A DNA stretch of 64,000 bases from Devosia sp. (lineage in GTDB: Bacteria; Pseudomonadota; Alphaproteobacteria; Rhizobiales; Devosiaceae). Position 1 is the stretch's first letter. Each line of letters opens with the position of its first letter. The notes under the pieces were generated by a model. That model was not told the origin of the DNA, did no database searches, and was given only the letters and a program-made list of their open reading frames with translations. This document shows, one piece after another, positions 32,957-43,751 of this stretch. The position numbers and the translations under genes are program-made. The stretch covers positions 1 through 64,000 of the forward strand of contig NZ_JAQGJM010000020.1 of NCBI RefSeq assembly GCF_028290625.1. Reading direction: 5' to 3'.

Positions 32957-34684
32957 TTGGCGATCATCGAGTTCGGACGTCGGGCAGCGGCGCGGCTGGT
33001 GGTGCTGTGCGCCATTGCTCTGGCACTGGTTTTGCCGGCTGCAGCGCATCCGCATATTTTCATCGATGCCAAGGTCACGGTGGTGTTCAACGACACCGGC
33101 GAAATCGTCGGGCTGAAGCACAACTGGACTTTCGACGAGGCGTTTTCGTCCTGGGTGGTGCAGGGCCTCGATACCAATGGCGATCGCGAGACCAGTCCCG
33201 AGGAATTGCAGCCGCTCGCCGATGACAACCTGAAGGGCCTGACGGAATACGGCTTTTACACTTATGCGGGCACGCAGGATAAGCCTCTGAAATTCACCCC
33301 CGATGGCGACCAGCGCTTTGTCTATGAGAACGGCCGCACGACGCTGACCTACGGGTTGACGGTGACCAATCCGCAGCCAATGGCCAACCGGTTCGAACTG
33401 GGGGTTTATGACCCGGATTACTACGTGGCTATCACCTTTGCGGATGCCAGTGACGTGGTGCTGGAGAATGCGCCGGCCGGCTGCGGGGTGACCATGGAGC
33501 CGCCCAAAGATATGGACCCGGCGGTGCAAAAGCGGCTGTTTTCGCTGGGGCCGGATGTGGTTGAACTGCCGCCCGACCTGGCCGCGGCGATGCGCGGAAC
33601 GCAAGGCACGATCGTCATCACTTGCAATGGGGCGGCGCCGCCAGTGCCGGTTTCGGCGCTGGATGCGGTCAACCAGGTGGCGCAGGCGCCGGCGCATTCG
33701 CCCGCGCTGCCGTTCGGCGGACCGCCGAAAGAGCCGGGACTGAACCTGCCGCGTACGCCGTTCTCCGATTGGCTGTTGGTGCAAGAGCGCAATTTCTATC
33801 TGGCGGTAAACCAGTCCCTAGCCGGGCTCAAGACCGATTGGACGGCATTTTGGCTGCTCGGCGGACTGAGCTTTCTTTATGGCGTGGTTCACGCGGCGGG
33901 CCCTGGCCATGGCAAGGTGGTGATTTCGTCCTACGTCCTTGCCAATGATACGCAAGTACGCCGCGGCATTCTGCTCAGCTTCATTTCGGCAATGATCCAA
34001 TCGTTGGTCGCGGTAGTTTTCGTGCTGATCGCCGCCAGCGTACTCAACATGACCAGCATGGCGATGGACGTCGCGGCCAACTGGATCGGTGTCATTTCCT
34101 ACGGCATGGTCGCGCTGTTGGGACTGTGGCTGATCGTGCGCAAGGTCTTCGGGCTGGGCCATCGGCATCATCACCACGCGCCTGATGACATGGCTACGAA
34201 GGCGCGTGCACATCTGCATGACGATCACGCGCACGATCATCATCATCATGGAGCGCACGACCACGGTCATCATGACCACGAGCATCATCATCACGACCAA
34301 GACGAGCACGGGCATGCGGAGCATGATCATGACGGGCACATGCATATCGTGCCCGCGAGTGCCACGACCGGTAGTTGGCGCGAGCAGGTCGGGGTGGTTT
34401 TATCGGTGGGCCTGAGGCCATGTTCCGGTGCACTGGTGGTGCTGGCCTTTTCCTTGTCGCAGGGATTGCTGGGAGCGGGCATCCTGGCGGTATTCCTGAT
34501 GGGTATCGGTACTGCGATCACAGTGGCTGTATTGGCGACCATAGCCGCGACCGCCAAGGGGATGGCACTGCGCATCGGGGGCATTGATAATCCGTGGACT
34601 GCGAGGGTCCTTTGGTGGGCAGAGCTCGCAGGGGCGGTCGCGGTCATGTCCTTTGGCATATGGCTTGTCATGGAAAGTCTCTGA
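32957..34684 (+). CDS. DUF1007-NicO/RcnA-type nickel/cobalt transporter fusion
   Basis: 575 residues from a TTG with AGGGG upstream. Residues 1-30 form a signal peptide or anchor. Residues about 30-225 are a DUF1007 domain, starting HPHIFIDAKVTVVF. Residues about 280-575 are a NicO/RcnA-like exporter with GPGHGKVVISSYVL and RPCSGALVVL. Between two of its helices is a His-rich loop at about residues 400-462, with dozens of His and Asp. Such exporters remove Ni(II) and Co(II) across the inner membrane. DUF1007 is often a separate gene in other bacteria. Confidence 0.9.
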   Translation: MAIIEFGRRAAARLVVLCAIALALVLPAAAHPHIFIDAKVTVVFNDTGEIVGLKHNWTFDEAFSSWVVQGLDTNGDRETSPEELQPLADDNLKGLTEYGFYTYAGTQDKPLKFTPDGDQRFVYENGRTTLTYGLTVTNPQPMANRFELGVYDPDYYVAITFADASDVVLENAPAGCGVTMEPPKDMDPAVQKRLFSLGPDVVELPPDLAAAMRGTQGTIVITCNGAAPPVPVSALDAVNQVAQAPAHSPALPFGGPPKEPGLNLPRTPFSDWLLVQERNFYLAVNQSLAGLKTDWTAFWLLGGLSFLYGVVHAAGPGHGKVVISSYVLANDTQVRRGILLSFISAMIQSLVAVVFVLIAASVLNMTSMAMDVAANWIGVISYGMVALLGLWLIVRKVFGLGHRHHHHAPDDMATKARAHLHDDHAHDHHHHGAHDHGHHDHEHHHHDQDEHGHAEHDHDGHMHIVPASATTGSWREQVGVVLSVGLRPCSGALVVLAFSLSQGLLGAGILAVFLMGIGTAITVAVLATIAATAKGMALRIGGIDNPWTARVLWWAELAGAVAVMSFGIWLVMESL

Positions 34685-34770
34685 GCGCGACCCATCGCCG
34701 CCTTGCGATTGGGGCGAGAGCGGCTATGGTGCGGCCAATTTCCTAGAACCTTTCCAGACTGCGGCGCTCC

Positions 34771-35796
34771 ATGTCCGATCACCTGCCTGCCAATCATCCC
34801 CCCGTGGCCAAGCCCAAGATCGGCGTGTTGCTGCTCAATCTCGGCACGCCCGAGGCGACGGACTATTGGAGCGTGCGGCGCTATCTCAAGGAATTCCTCA
34901 GCGATCCGCGGGTGATCGAGACGCCGCGCCTGCTGTGGTGGCTCATTCTCAACGTGATCATCCTGTCGTTCCGGCCGCAAAAGAGCGGCCACGCCTATGC
35001 GCAGATCTGGGACAAAGAGAAGAATGAGAGCCCCCTTCGGGTAATCACGCGGCAGCAGACCGAGAGCTTAGCTCGGCGCATGGGCGGCGAGGATAACGTG
35101 GTCGTTGATTTCGCCATGCGCTATGGCAATCCCTCGACGCAGGAGCGGCTGGAGGCCTTGCAGCAGGCGGGGTGCCAGAAGATACTCCTGATGCCGCTCT
35201 ATCCGCAGTATTCGGCGACCACGACGGCGACCGCCAATGACAAGGCGTTCGAAGTGCTCGGCAAGATGCGCTGGCAGCCGGCAGTGCGCACGGCGCCGGC
35301 TTATTTCGACGATCCGAAATATGTCGAGACGCTGGCGCGGTCGATCGAGGAGGGCGTGGCAAAGTTGGATTTCGTACCCGACCTGGTGGTCACCAGCTAT
35401 CACGGCATGCCGGTGGAATATCTGGAGCGCGGCGACCCCTACCACTGCCAGTGCCTAAAGACGACGCGGCTGGTGCGTGAGCATCTGGGCTGGGACAAAG
35501 ACAGGCTCATGGTCACGTTCCAGTCCCGATTCGGCCGGGCCAAATGGCTGGAGCCGTATACGGACGTGACTTTAGCAGCGCTGCCGGGGCGGGGGATAAA
35601 GAAGATCGCCATCCTGGCGCCGGCGTTTTCGGCGGACTGTATCGAGACGCTGGAGGAAATCGCCATGCAGGGGCGGGAGACGTTCATGCATGCCGGCGGC
35701 GAGCAGTTCGCCTATATTCCGTGTCTCAACGATAGTCCCGGCGGCATGGACATGATCGAGTCCATGGTCCGCCGGGAGCTTTCAGGCTGGCTTTAA
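34771..35796 (+). CDS. hemH: ferrochelatase
   Basis: 341 residues. Inserts Fe(II) into protoporphyrin IX in the last step of protoheme synthesis. Signatures: KIGVLLLNLGTPEATDYW, the metal-binding SYHGMPVEYLERGDPYHCQC with its active-site His, and TFQSRFGRAKWLEPYT; the C-terminal AGGEQFAYIPCLNDS carries the conserved acidic/His face. The ATG at 34771 gives the normal size. It is monocistronic-looking, with the convergent SH3 gene 6 bases after its stop. Confidence 0.97.
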   Translation: MSDHLPANHPPVAKPKIGVLLLNLGTPEATDYWSVRRYLKEFLSDPRVIETPRLLWWLILNVIILSFRPQKSGHAYAQIWDKEKNESPLRVITRQQTESLARRMGGEDNVVVDFAMRYGNPSTQERLEALQQAGCQKILLMPLYPQYSATTTATANDKAFEVLGKMRWQPAVRTAPAYFDDPKYVETLARSIEEGVAKLDFVPDLVVTSYHGMPVEYLERGDPYHCQCLKTTRLVREHLGWDKDRLMVTFQSRFGRAKWLEPYTDVTLAALPGRGIKKIAILAPAFSADCIETLEEIAMQGRETFMHAGGEQFAYIPCLNDSPGGMDMIESMVRRELSGWL

Positions 35797-35802
35797 GCTA
35801 GA

Positions 35803-36207
35803 TTAGAAGCCGACGCAGAACGAAGCGTTCTGGCCCGAGACGCAGGTGTTGATGCCGACGGTGTTGTGGGTGTTCCAGCCGCCGTGGTTGTTGCCCCAGC
35901 CGCCATTGTTGCCCCAGCCAGTGTGGCGGCGATGGTGGCGGTCGCGGCCCCAGCCGTTATCGGTGGCGAGGTAGCTGGCGGAGACCCAGCCGTCGCGGCC
36001 GGGCTTGGAGACGTGGCACCAGTTGCCCGAGCAATAATCGATATCGACCGCCTGGCCATACTGGACCGACGAGATGACCGGGTAGCCGGTGCCGGCGCCG
36101 GCACGCACATTGGCATTGCCGGTGACGACGCCAGGCGACGCCATGGCGGCGGAGGCGGAAGCGACGAGAACGGCGGCGGCGAGCAGGGCGGTGGTGAACT
36201 TGTTCAT
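35803..36207 (-). CDS. secreted SH3-domain protein
   Basis: 134 residues: signal peptide about 1-23 (LAAAVLVASASAAMAS), then an SH3 domain VVTGNANVRAGAGTGYPVI with VDIDYCSGNWCHVSKPGRDGWVSASYL. The tail is rich in Gly, Asn, Trp and His (WGNNGGWGNNHGGWN). CVSGQNASFCVG near the end may form a disulfide. Highly similar in layout to the protein at 30.7 kb. It is exported; its binding partner is unknown. Its stop is adjacent to hemH. Confidence 0.87.
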   Translation of the reverse strand: MNKFTTALLAAAVLVASASAAMASPGVVTGNANVRAGAGTGYPVISSVQYGQAVDIDYCSGNWCHVSKPGRDGWVSASYLATDNGWGRDRHHRRHTGWGNNGGWGNNHGGWNTHNTVGINTCVSGQNASFCVGF

Positions 36208-36309
36208 GGGGTAATCCCTCTGTGTGTCTGGTTGCGGCAGTCGTCTGCCTTGGACACACTTATGAGGGGTGGCGATTGAACGGTGCCTGAGGGGTCCGTT
36301 CATCTGCGT

Positions 36310-36630
36310 TCAGAATGGGAAGCGCCGGTGGTGGCCGAACCCAAGCGGATCCTCGAACAGGAAATCGGGCGGGGTGGCGTTCACCTTGGCGGCCTGCCCG
36401 ACCAGATAGCTGGCGCGGACCCAGCCGGTATCGGTGACGAGGCACCAGGCGCCCGAGCGGGTGCAGCGCTCCAGCGTCACCTCGGTGCCATTGGGCAGCA
36501 CGCCGATGCTGGCATAGCCCGAGCCGGGGCCGCTGCGCACCTGGATAGTGCCGCCGCTGACCCGCGCGGTGGACTGGGCCAAAGCCGGCGTGGCGATGAG
36601 GGCGATGGCAAGGATGAGGGCGGCGCGCAT
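36310..36630 (-). CDS. short secreted SH3-domain protein
   Basis: 106 residues: signal peptide MRAALILAIALIATPALAQ, one SH3 domain (VSGGTIQVRSGPGSGYASIGVLPNG, then CTRSGAWCLVTDTGWVRASYL) and a short tail without repeats (PPDFLFEDPLGFGHHRRFPF). Two Cys of the domain could pair. It lacks the Gly/Trp tail of its neighbour at 35.8 kb, just downstream on the same strand. The ATG at 36630 is chosen because the signal peptide starts there. Confidence 0.84.
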   Translation of the reverse strand: MRAALILAIALIATPALAQSTARVSGGTIQVRSGPGSGYASIGVLPNGTEVTLERCTRSGAWCLVTDTGWVRASYLVGQAAKVNATPPDFLFEDPLGFGHHRRFPF

Positions 36631-36732
36631 GATGCTCGTTCTCCGAAGGGCGCAAGGATGGAGCGCGCCCGCGGCGAATTGATGGCGACATGCACAAGCG
36701 CCGCACGGCGCGGAGCCTGCGGGGAACACGGC

Positions 36733-36786
36733 GGTGAGCGGCTTTCGCCTCTGGGGAATTTTAGAGTGAGACGAAAGCCGCTCACC
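36733..36786. repeat. 15-base perfect inverted repeat
   Basis: GGTGAGCGGCTTTCG (36733-36747) and CGAAAGCCGCTCACC (36772-36786) are exact complements around a 24-base loop. The gap 36631-37035 holds this element and about 250 bases more with a second smaller set of GTTCCCGC / GCGGGAAC complements (near 36.88 and 36.99 kb). I see no gene there. Confidence 0.8.
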
Positions 36787-37035
36787 ACGATCGGTTTTTG
36801 CTGCATGCGCATCGAGCGGCCACCCTTTTGGGGCTGGCTATCGGGCGCGTTTCCCCTGGGAGCAAAGCGCTCCGATGGTTCCCGCACCGGGCCGGGCCGG
36901 TTGTCAGCGTCCACACATGAGCCGGGCGACCCTGACTCCACCGTCTTCCCGCTCGGCGCTTCGTCGGCGCCGCGTGTGTGGCGGGAACAGGGGCATCATC
37001 GCATGGGATTTTGGCGCGGGGACAAAAGGGACAAG

Positions 37036-37395
37036 TCAGTCCTCGCCAAAGGTCCACCACTCGCCCTCGTCGAGCTCGAACTCCTTGTAGTAGAGGCCTT
37101 TGAAGGCGCCCAGCGCGGCATCGGCCTCGTCCAGCCGCAGCAAAAGGTCGGCAAAGCTGAGCGTGGCATCGGGAGGGAGGCGGGCGAGGCGGCGGCCGAA
37201 GGGTTCGCGCGAGACGACGCGAAAGGTTTCGTCGATGAGGTGGGCCACCAGCGCGACCAGCACCGGCGGCGCGGGTTTTTCGGGATGCGCGCGGGCGCGG
37301 ACGCCGAGATCGCGCAGCGCCGGCTCGAAGCGGGTTTGCAGGCTCAGGTAACGGATCACCAGCGGATAGGCGACGCGCTTGTCGTGGTCGAGCAT
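37036..37395 (-). CDS. hypothetical cytosolic protein
   Basis: 119 residues from ATG 37395 (MLDHDKRVAYPLVIRYLSL). It has no signal peptide or membrane helix. It is largely helical and acidic at the C-terminus (DEADAALGAFKGLYYKEFELDEGEWWTFGED). The frame is open further upstream but runs through low-complexity DNA. I do not recognise the family; codon use and length are consistent with a real gene. Confidence 0.62.
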   Translation of the reverse strand: MLDHDKRVAYPLVIRYLSLQTRFEPALRDLGVRARAHPEKPAPPVLVALVAHLIDETFRVVSREPFGRRLARLPPDATLSFADLLLRLDEADAALGAFKGLYYKEFELDEGEWWTFGED

Positions 37396-37619
37396 GGGGT
37401 TTTCTCCGCGGGGGCGGAGGAGTTTAGGCGCGGGGGCAGGGGGCGGGGAGAAGTTTTGGGGATTTTGGGCCATCGGCCCGGAGGGCGTTGGGCGTGGGGG
37501 TGGGGCTGATTGACAGGGTGCAGCCGAACATCGACACCTTGCGCACCTTATGAACGCGACGATCTGATGATGGGCGGCCGCCAATCGGCGGCGAGCCCTG
37601 CAGACAGTGGAGAAGGGCG

Positions 37620-38096
37620 ATGAAGGCAGGTGGACTTGCCGCAATCCTGGGCTTGGCGGTGGCGCTGACCGGCGCGGCCAGCGGGCAGCAGGTGCCCCAC
37701 GGCTGGGTGCTCGAGGAAGACGCGACGACCGGCGTCAACGATATCTTCCTCTACTGGTATGACCAGCAGCGCGACAAGGTGTTGGTGTCGATCAACTGCC
37801 AGGAGGGGTATGGTGACGTGACGTTCACCGCCTATATGGACCGGCCCGAAGGGGCTGCGCCGCGCGAAGTGGTGCTTGTCGATGGCGACACGCGCCACGG
37901 TCTGGAGGCGATCAGCGGGGAGGTCGGCGGGCGCTATTCGGTGGGCGGGATTACCAGCTTCGGGCCGGAGTTGAGGGAGCTGTTGAGCGGGCAGTTTACC
38001 GTGCTGGTCGATGGGGTGGAGGTGGGCCAGTACTCGACCAAGGGCGCGCGGGAGGAGTTTGCGCGGATTATTGGGGCGTGTCCGGCGGGGGGCTGA
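37620..38096 (+). CDS. secreted hypothetical protein
   Basis: 158 residues. A signal peptide covers about 1-22 (LAVALTGAASGQQ). The mature part is soluble, with two Cys (SINCQEGYGDV and GACPAGG) and a beta-rich look (VTFTAYMDRPEGAAPREVVLVDGDT). GAGAAGG precedes the ATG. I do not recognise the family. It lies next to the AT-rich island, from which it differs in base composition; it appears to belong to the core genome. Confidence 0.7.
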   Translation: MKAGGLAAILGLAVALTGAASGQQVPHGWVLEEDATTGVNDIFLYWYDQQRDKVLVSINCQEGYGDVTFTAYMDRPEGAAPREVVLVDGDTRHGLEAISGEVGGRYSVGGITSFGPELRELLSGQFTVLVDGVEVGQYSTKGAREEFARIIGACPAGG

Positions 38097-38196
38097 GGCG
38101 ACCTGGGGTCGTGGCGCGATCTGGGGATGGGTTCCGGCCTGCGCCGGAATGACCGCTACAGAAAACTCACCGAGATGGTCATCCAGCTAGTTGTTG

Positions 38197-39180
38197 CTAA
38201 TCGAATAGAGGGCCAAATCTAATTTTGTAGGACGCGCTCTTCAATGTGGCTCGATTAATTCCAACAACCTCAATATCTTTTGCCAGAATGGGGGATCCAA
38301 AGATGCCGACATTCGGACTATCGCCGTCGCGCACTAAATTAAAAAAGGACGGGTACCAAATCCCGTCGAACCCCGCCATTCTCGCTGCGTCTGCAATCTC
38401 ACGTGTATACTTGTATCCCTTGGAATCGCTGGTGAAAAGAAATTTCATCGCCATTCCTGTGCTCTCAAACGGTGTGCCAACCTCATCAATTTCGGCCGCT
38501 AAATCGAGAAGATTTAGGTCCCTCTTGACGTTCAAGATCGCCACAAAGCACTCGTCGGTTATCGCTATGCGACACTCGTGTATGCAGGTATCAAGGTCTT
38601 CAGAGGCGTAGAACACACGAGTTCGATGAGTGTCCATCCTTCCGCATTGTCCTCGGCGATATGGTGCTGTGTCGTACTGTTTCACCTGTTCTTCAAAGGG
38701 TGGAAGTATATTTTTTCGAATGCGGAACAGTCGTGTGCCCTGATGCAATTTGCGCGTTGGAAATTCTTTAATAATGTCTCGCGCGGCGATCTTGCGTGAC
38801 CAGAAAGACCTTAGTCGGTTCAATGGCTCAATTTCGCCGATACGCCAGAGGGGAGGCCCGTAGTGAAAGAAGCCCTCGCCAATAAACTTCTGGATCAAGT
38901 CAGCATCCTCTGACAACCATACGGGAAATTGGACACCCCGCTTGCCCAGATGATGCTCATTGGAGATGATTCTGTGCGCTCCGCCGAAGTCGGCTCTATA
39001 CCAGCTCCCGTTCCAGAAATATTCGACGGCTAGGTCTCTCGCTTTTTCTAAAGTAAGTTTTGCGCCCGTAGTTTTTTTGCAATTTTGACATTCACGATTA
39101 TCAAAAAAACCGATGCGTCTTGCTTCTTCTTTTAGGCCGAAATCTGTAAAACAATCTGAGCAGATGAACTCGACGCTCAC
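38197..39180 (-). CDS. RES-domain protein with HEPN/RES N-terminal zinc domain
   Basis: 327 residues from a GTG at 39180, with AGGAG five bases upstream. The N-terminal 40 residues carry CSDC (7, 10) and CQNC (31, 34), a zinc-ribbon-like pattern as in the HEPN/RES N-terminal domain family. The C-terminal half is a RES domain: LFRIRKN (Arg), VFYASEDLDTCIHE (Glu) and FDGIWYPS (Ser), the residues of the R-E-S signature. RES toxins split NAD+ and are countered by Xre antitoxins; no Xre gene is visible nearby. DNA is AT-richer than the surroundings. Confidence 0.8.
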   Translation of the reverse strand: MSVEFICSDCFTDFGLKEEARRIGFFDNRECQNCKKTTGAKLTLEKARDLAVEYFWNGSWYRADFGGAHRIISNEHHLGKRGVQFPVWLSEDADLIQKFIGEGFFHYGPPLWRIGEIEPLNRLRSFWSRKIAARDIIKEFPTRKLHQGTRLFRIRKNILPPFEEQVKQYDTAPYRRGQCGRMDTHRTRVFYASEDLDTCIHECRIAITDECFVAILNVKRDLNLLDLAAEIDEVGTPFESTGMAMKFLFTSDSKGYKYTREIADAARMAGFDGIWYPSFFNLVRDGDSPNVGIFGSPILAKDIEVVGINRATLKSASYKIRFGPLFD

Positions 39181-39206
39181 GGCAACTCCTGCATGGAGGT
39201 ATAAAT

Positions 39207-40094
39207 TTGGGCGAGGCAAAAAAGAAAGCTCGACGACACGCCGCGATTTTGAACGCGGAATCCGCCTGCATCTACTGTGGCGGAGAAAACCTCGCCACCA
39301 CAATAGACCACATGCCACCTCGTGTTCTCTTCCGCTCCTCGCAGCGCCCCAAGGGGTTGGAATTTCCCAGTTGCCGCGCCTGTAATCTTGGAACGAGCGC
39401 AGCGGACTTAGTCGCCGCACTTTTTGCGAGGACTTTCCCTGGCATTGAAAATGAAAGAGACGATCAGGAGTGGGCGAGGCTAATGCGCGAGGTTTCTCGC
39501 ATGGTGCCTGGGTTAATTGAAGAGATGTACCTGAGTGAGAGGGATATGAATGCCGTCAGGTTAGAACTAAGTCTGGCAGAGAACGAAGCGGTATTCTTTG
39601 CAGGAGGACCAATTGCTTGGGCGCATATGACCGCCTTTGGAGCAAAGGCTGGATTTGCGCTGTACCATGAAATCACGGGGCAGATTGTTTCTCCCCAAGG
39701 CGGGGTTCAGGTGCGATGGTTCACCAATGAAGAGATGCTATCTGGAGAGGCTCCCGAAATCTTGTTGGCCAGAAACGGCGCTTATCAGTTCACAGCGCAA
39801 GGCAAGATTACCTCGAAATTTGAATTTGAGTATAAGGTCGCTGAGGCAGAGTACGCTCCCGGCGTGATGCTCTTGGCTATAAAGTCACGAAGCGCGTTCG
39901 CGCACGCCATTTTCGTAGCATCGGATGCGAAAGCATTACCTTTTCTTGAAGCAGACCTGGCAATTTTTCGGCCGGGCGATTTTCAACGCCCTATTGACAT
40001 CAATGTTGCCGCACCAATTTCCAAGAAGGCATGGGTCAACGAAATAGTTTCAGAAAAACGCGGGCGCCGTATACGGAGTCGTTATTTCAACTAA
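39207..40094 (+). CDS. HNH endonuclease-like protein
   Basis: 295 residues from a TTG at 39207, with GGAGGT six bases upstream. No ATG upstream keeps the frame; the first downstream Met would remove the first Cys pair. The motif is C21-IY-C24, ID34-H35, C56-RA-C59-N60, a zinc-bound HNH finger of the McrA type. The remaining 230 residues are alpha-beta and unrecognised. It starts 27 bases from the divergent RES gene and precedes the HEPN gene by 19 bases. Likely a nuclease in a mobile or defence context. Confidence 0.75.
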   Translation: MGEAKKKARRHAAILNAESACIYCGGENLATTIDHMPPRVLFRSSQRPKGLEFPSCRACNLGTSAADLVAALFARTFPGIENERDDQEWARLMREVSRMVPGLIEEMYLSERDMNAVRLELSLAENEAVFFAGGPIAWAHMTAFGAKAGFALYHEITGQIVSPQGGVQVRWFTNEEMLSGEAPEILLARNGAYQFTAQGKITSKFEFEYKVAEAEYAPGVMLLAIKSRSAFAHAIFVASDAKALPFLEADLAIFRPGDFQRPIDINVAAPISKKAWVNEIVSEKRGRRIRSRYFN

Positions 40095-40113
40095 TTGCGG
40101 AAATCTTGCGAAA

Positions 40114-40803
40114 ATGGTGGAATTGGAAGACCCGTGGCCGCCAAGATATGTCTCATATCCGGCCGCTCAATTTATGATGAGGCGCACTGAGCATAGAGAG
40201 TTCAATGCATTATACCATGAGTTGGCGCGACGGGCCATAAATGGAGCAAGAGGAAAAAGGAAAGAAATATATGGGAAGTATATTGATAAGAGGCAATATT
40301 ACCTCGAGAATTTTTTATGTCGCATTCACGATATATTTATTCAGTATTATGAGGAAATTGCGGTAGAAATTTTGTGGTCAAAACTCCATCAAAGCGAAGA
40401 GCAGGATGGGGAGAAACGTTGGGCTGCGCGCGAGACTATTGAAAGAACCGTTAGTTCGAAGGCCGCAAAACGCATCTCCGACTTCGTTAGTTTTGTTTCC
40501 ACCGAAGGTGGTCAACAGGTCGCCATCAACGCCACAGAAATTACCTTAATCGCCACCTTAGGAGCGCTCCGAAATCTCATAGTTCACAATGACGGCGTTC
40601 CCGACGCGCGGTTCTTGGCGAGAGTTGCAGAAACAGATTTTCGATTCGAGCTCCAAAAGGGCGGGCGCGTTGAAATAGAAGAGTCTTGGTTGCTTGAGGG
40701 GGCGCAGATCTGTGATGCCATGGTATTTCGTTTCGACCAGCATGTGGTGGAACACTTCTCGCTACCAGCACGCGATCGATTTGGGTTATTTTGGATTAGA
40801 TAG
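40114..40803 (+). CDS. HEPN-domain protein, predicted RNase-type
   Basis: 229 residues. A helical protein with R153-N-L-I-V-H158, the Rx4H (RNxxxH) motif of catalytic HEPN domains, near the middle (ALRNLIVHNDGVPD). The flanking helices (EFNALYHELARRAIN and FLCRIHDIFIQYYEEIAVEI) fit the HEPN four-helix bundle. A 60-base line from 40261 is 16/60 G+C by hand count, in contrast to the rest of the window. It forms a pair with the HNH gene. HEPN RNases act in toxin-antitoxin and phage-abortive systems. Confidence 0.78.
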   Translation: MVELEDPWPPRYVSYPAAQFMMRRTEHREFNALYHELARRAINGARGKRKEIYGKYIDKRQYYLENFLCRIHDIFIQYYEEIAVEILWSKLHQSEEQDGEKRWAARETIERTVSSKAAKRISDFVSFVSTEGGQQVAINATEITLIATLGALRNLIVHNDGVPDARFLARVAETDFRFELQKGGRVEIEESWLLEGAQICDAMVFRFDQHVVEHFSLPARDRFGLFWIR

Positions 40804-40853
40804 GTCAATCCGCCAGTTCTGTCTTAAAAACTAAATGATCCTGTGCCGTCCTG

Positions 40854-43499
<2,646 letters not shown>

Positions 43500-43751
43500 G
43501 GAACACCGTGATGCTTTTGAGAAGCCAGTATGTGGGGAACGCCAGCTCGGAATGCAACGTTCCGCACAGCCTAACATGGCATGAACGGAGAGGGAACGGG
43601 CCTGCTGACAGTTCGTGTCAGCACGGATGCCCACTGGGCTGAGCTCGCCTCTTTTGGCTGTTTTGATGCGATGGCATCGTCTGGCGCGCGCGTTAACCAT
43701 GTTTACGTGAACAAGGCGTAGCTTTCCGGGATTGCACAGAAGAGCATTGCC

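Noticed and set aside
31931..33784. 619-residue minus-strand open frame
   Set aside because: It lies over the LysR and DUF1007-NicO genes, is rich in Arg, His and Gln, and has no domain. It is a shadow of G+C-rich codons on the other strand.
34160..34344. CAT/CAC-rich tract that could look like a tandem repeat or CRISPR-like array
   Set aside because: It encodes the His-rich loop of the nickel/cobalt exporter; spacing is irregular and there are no spacers.
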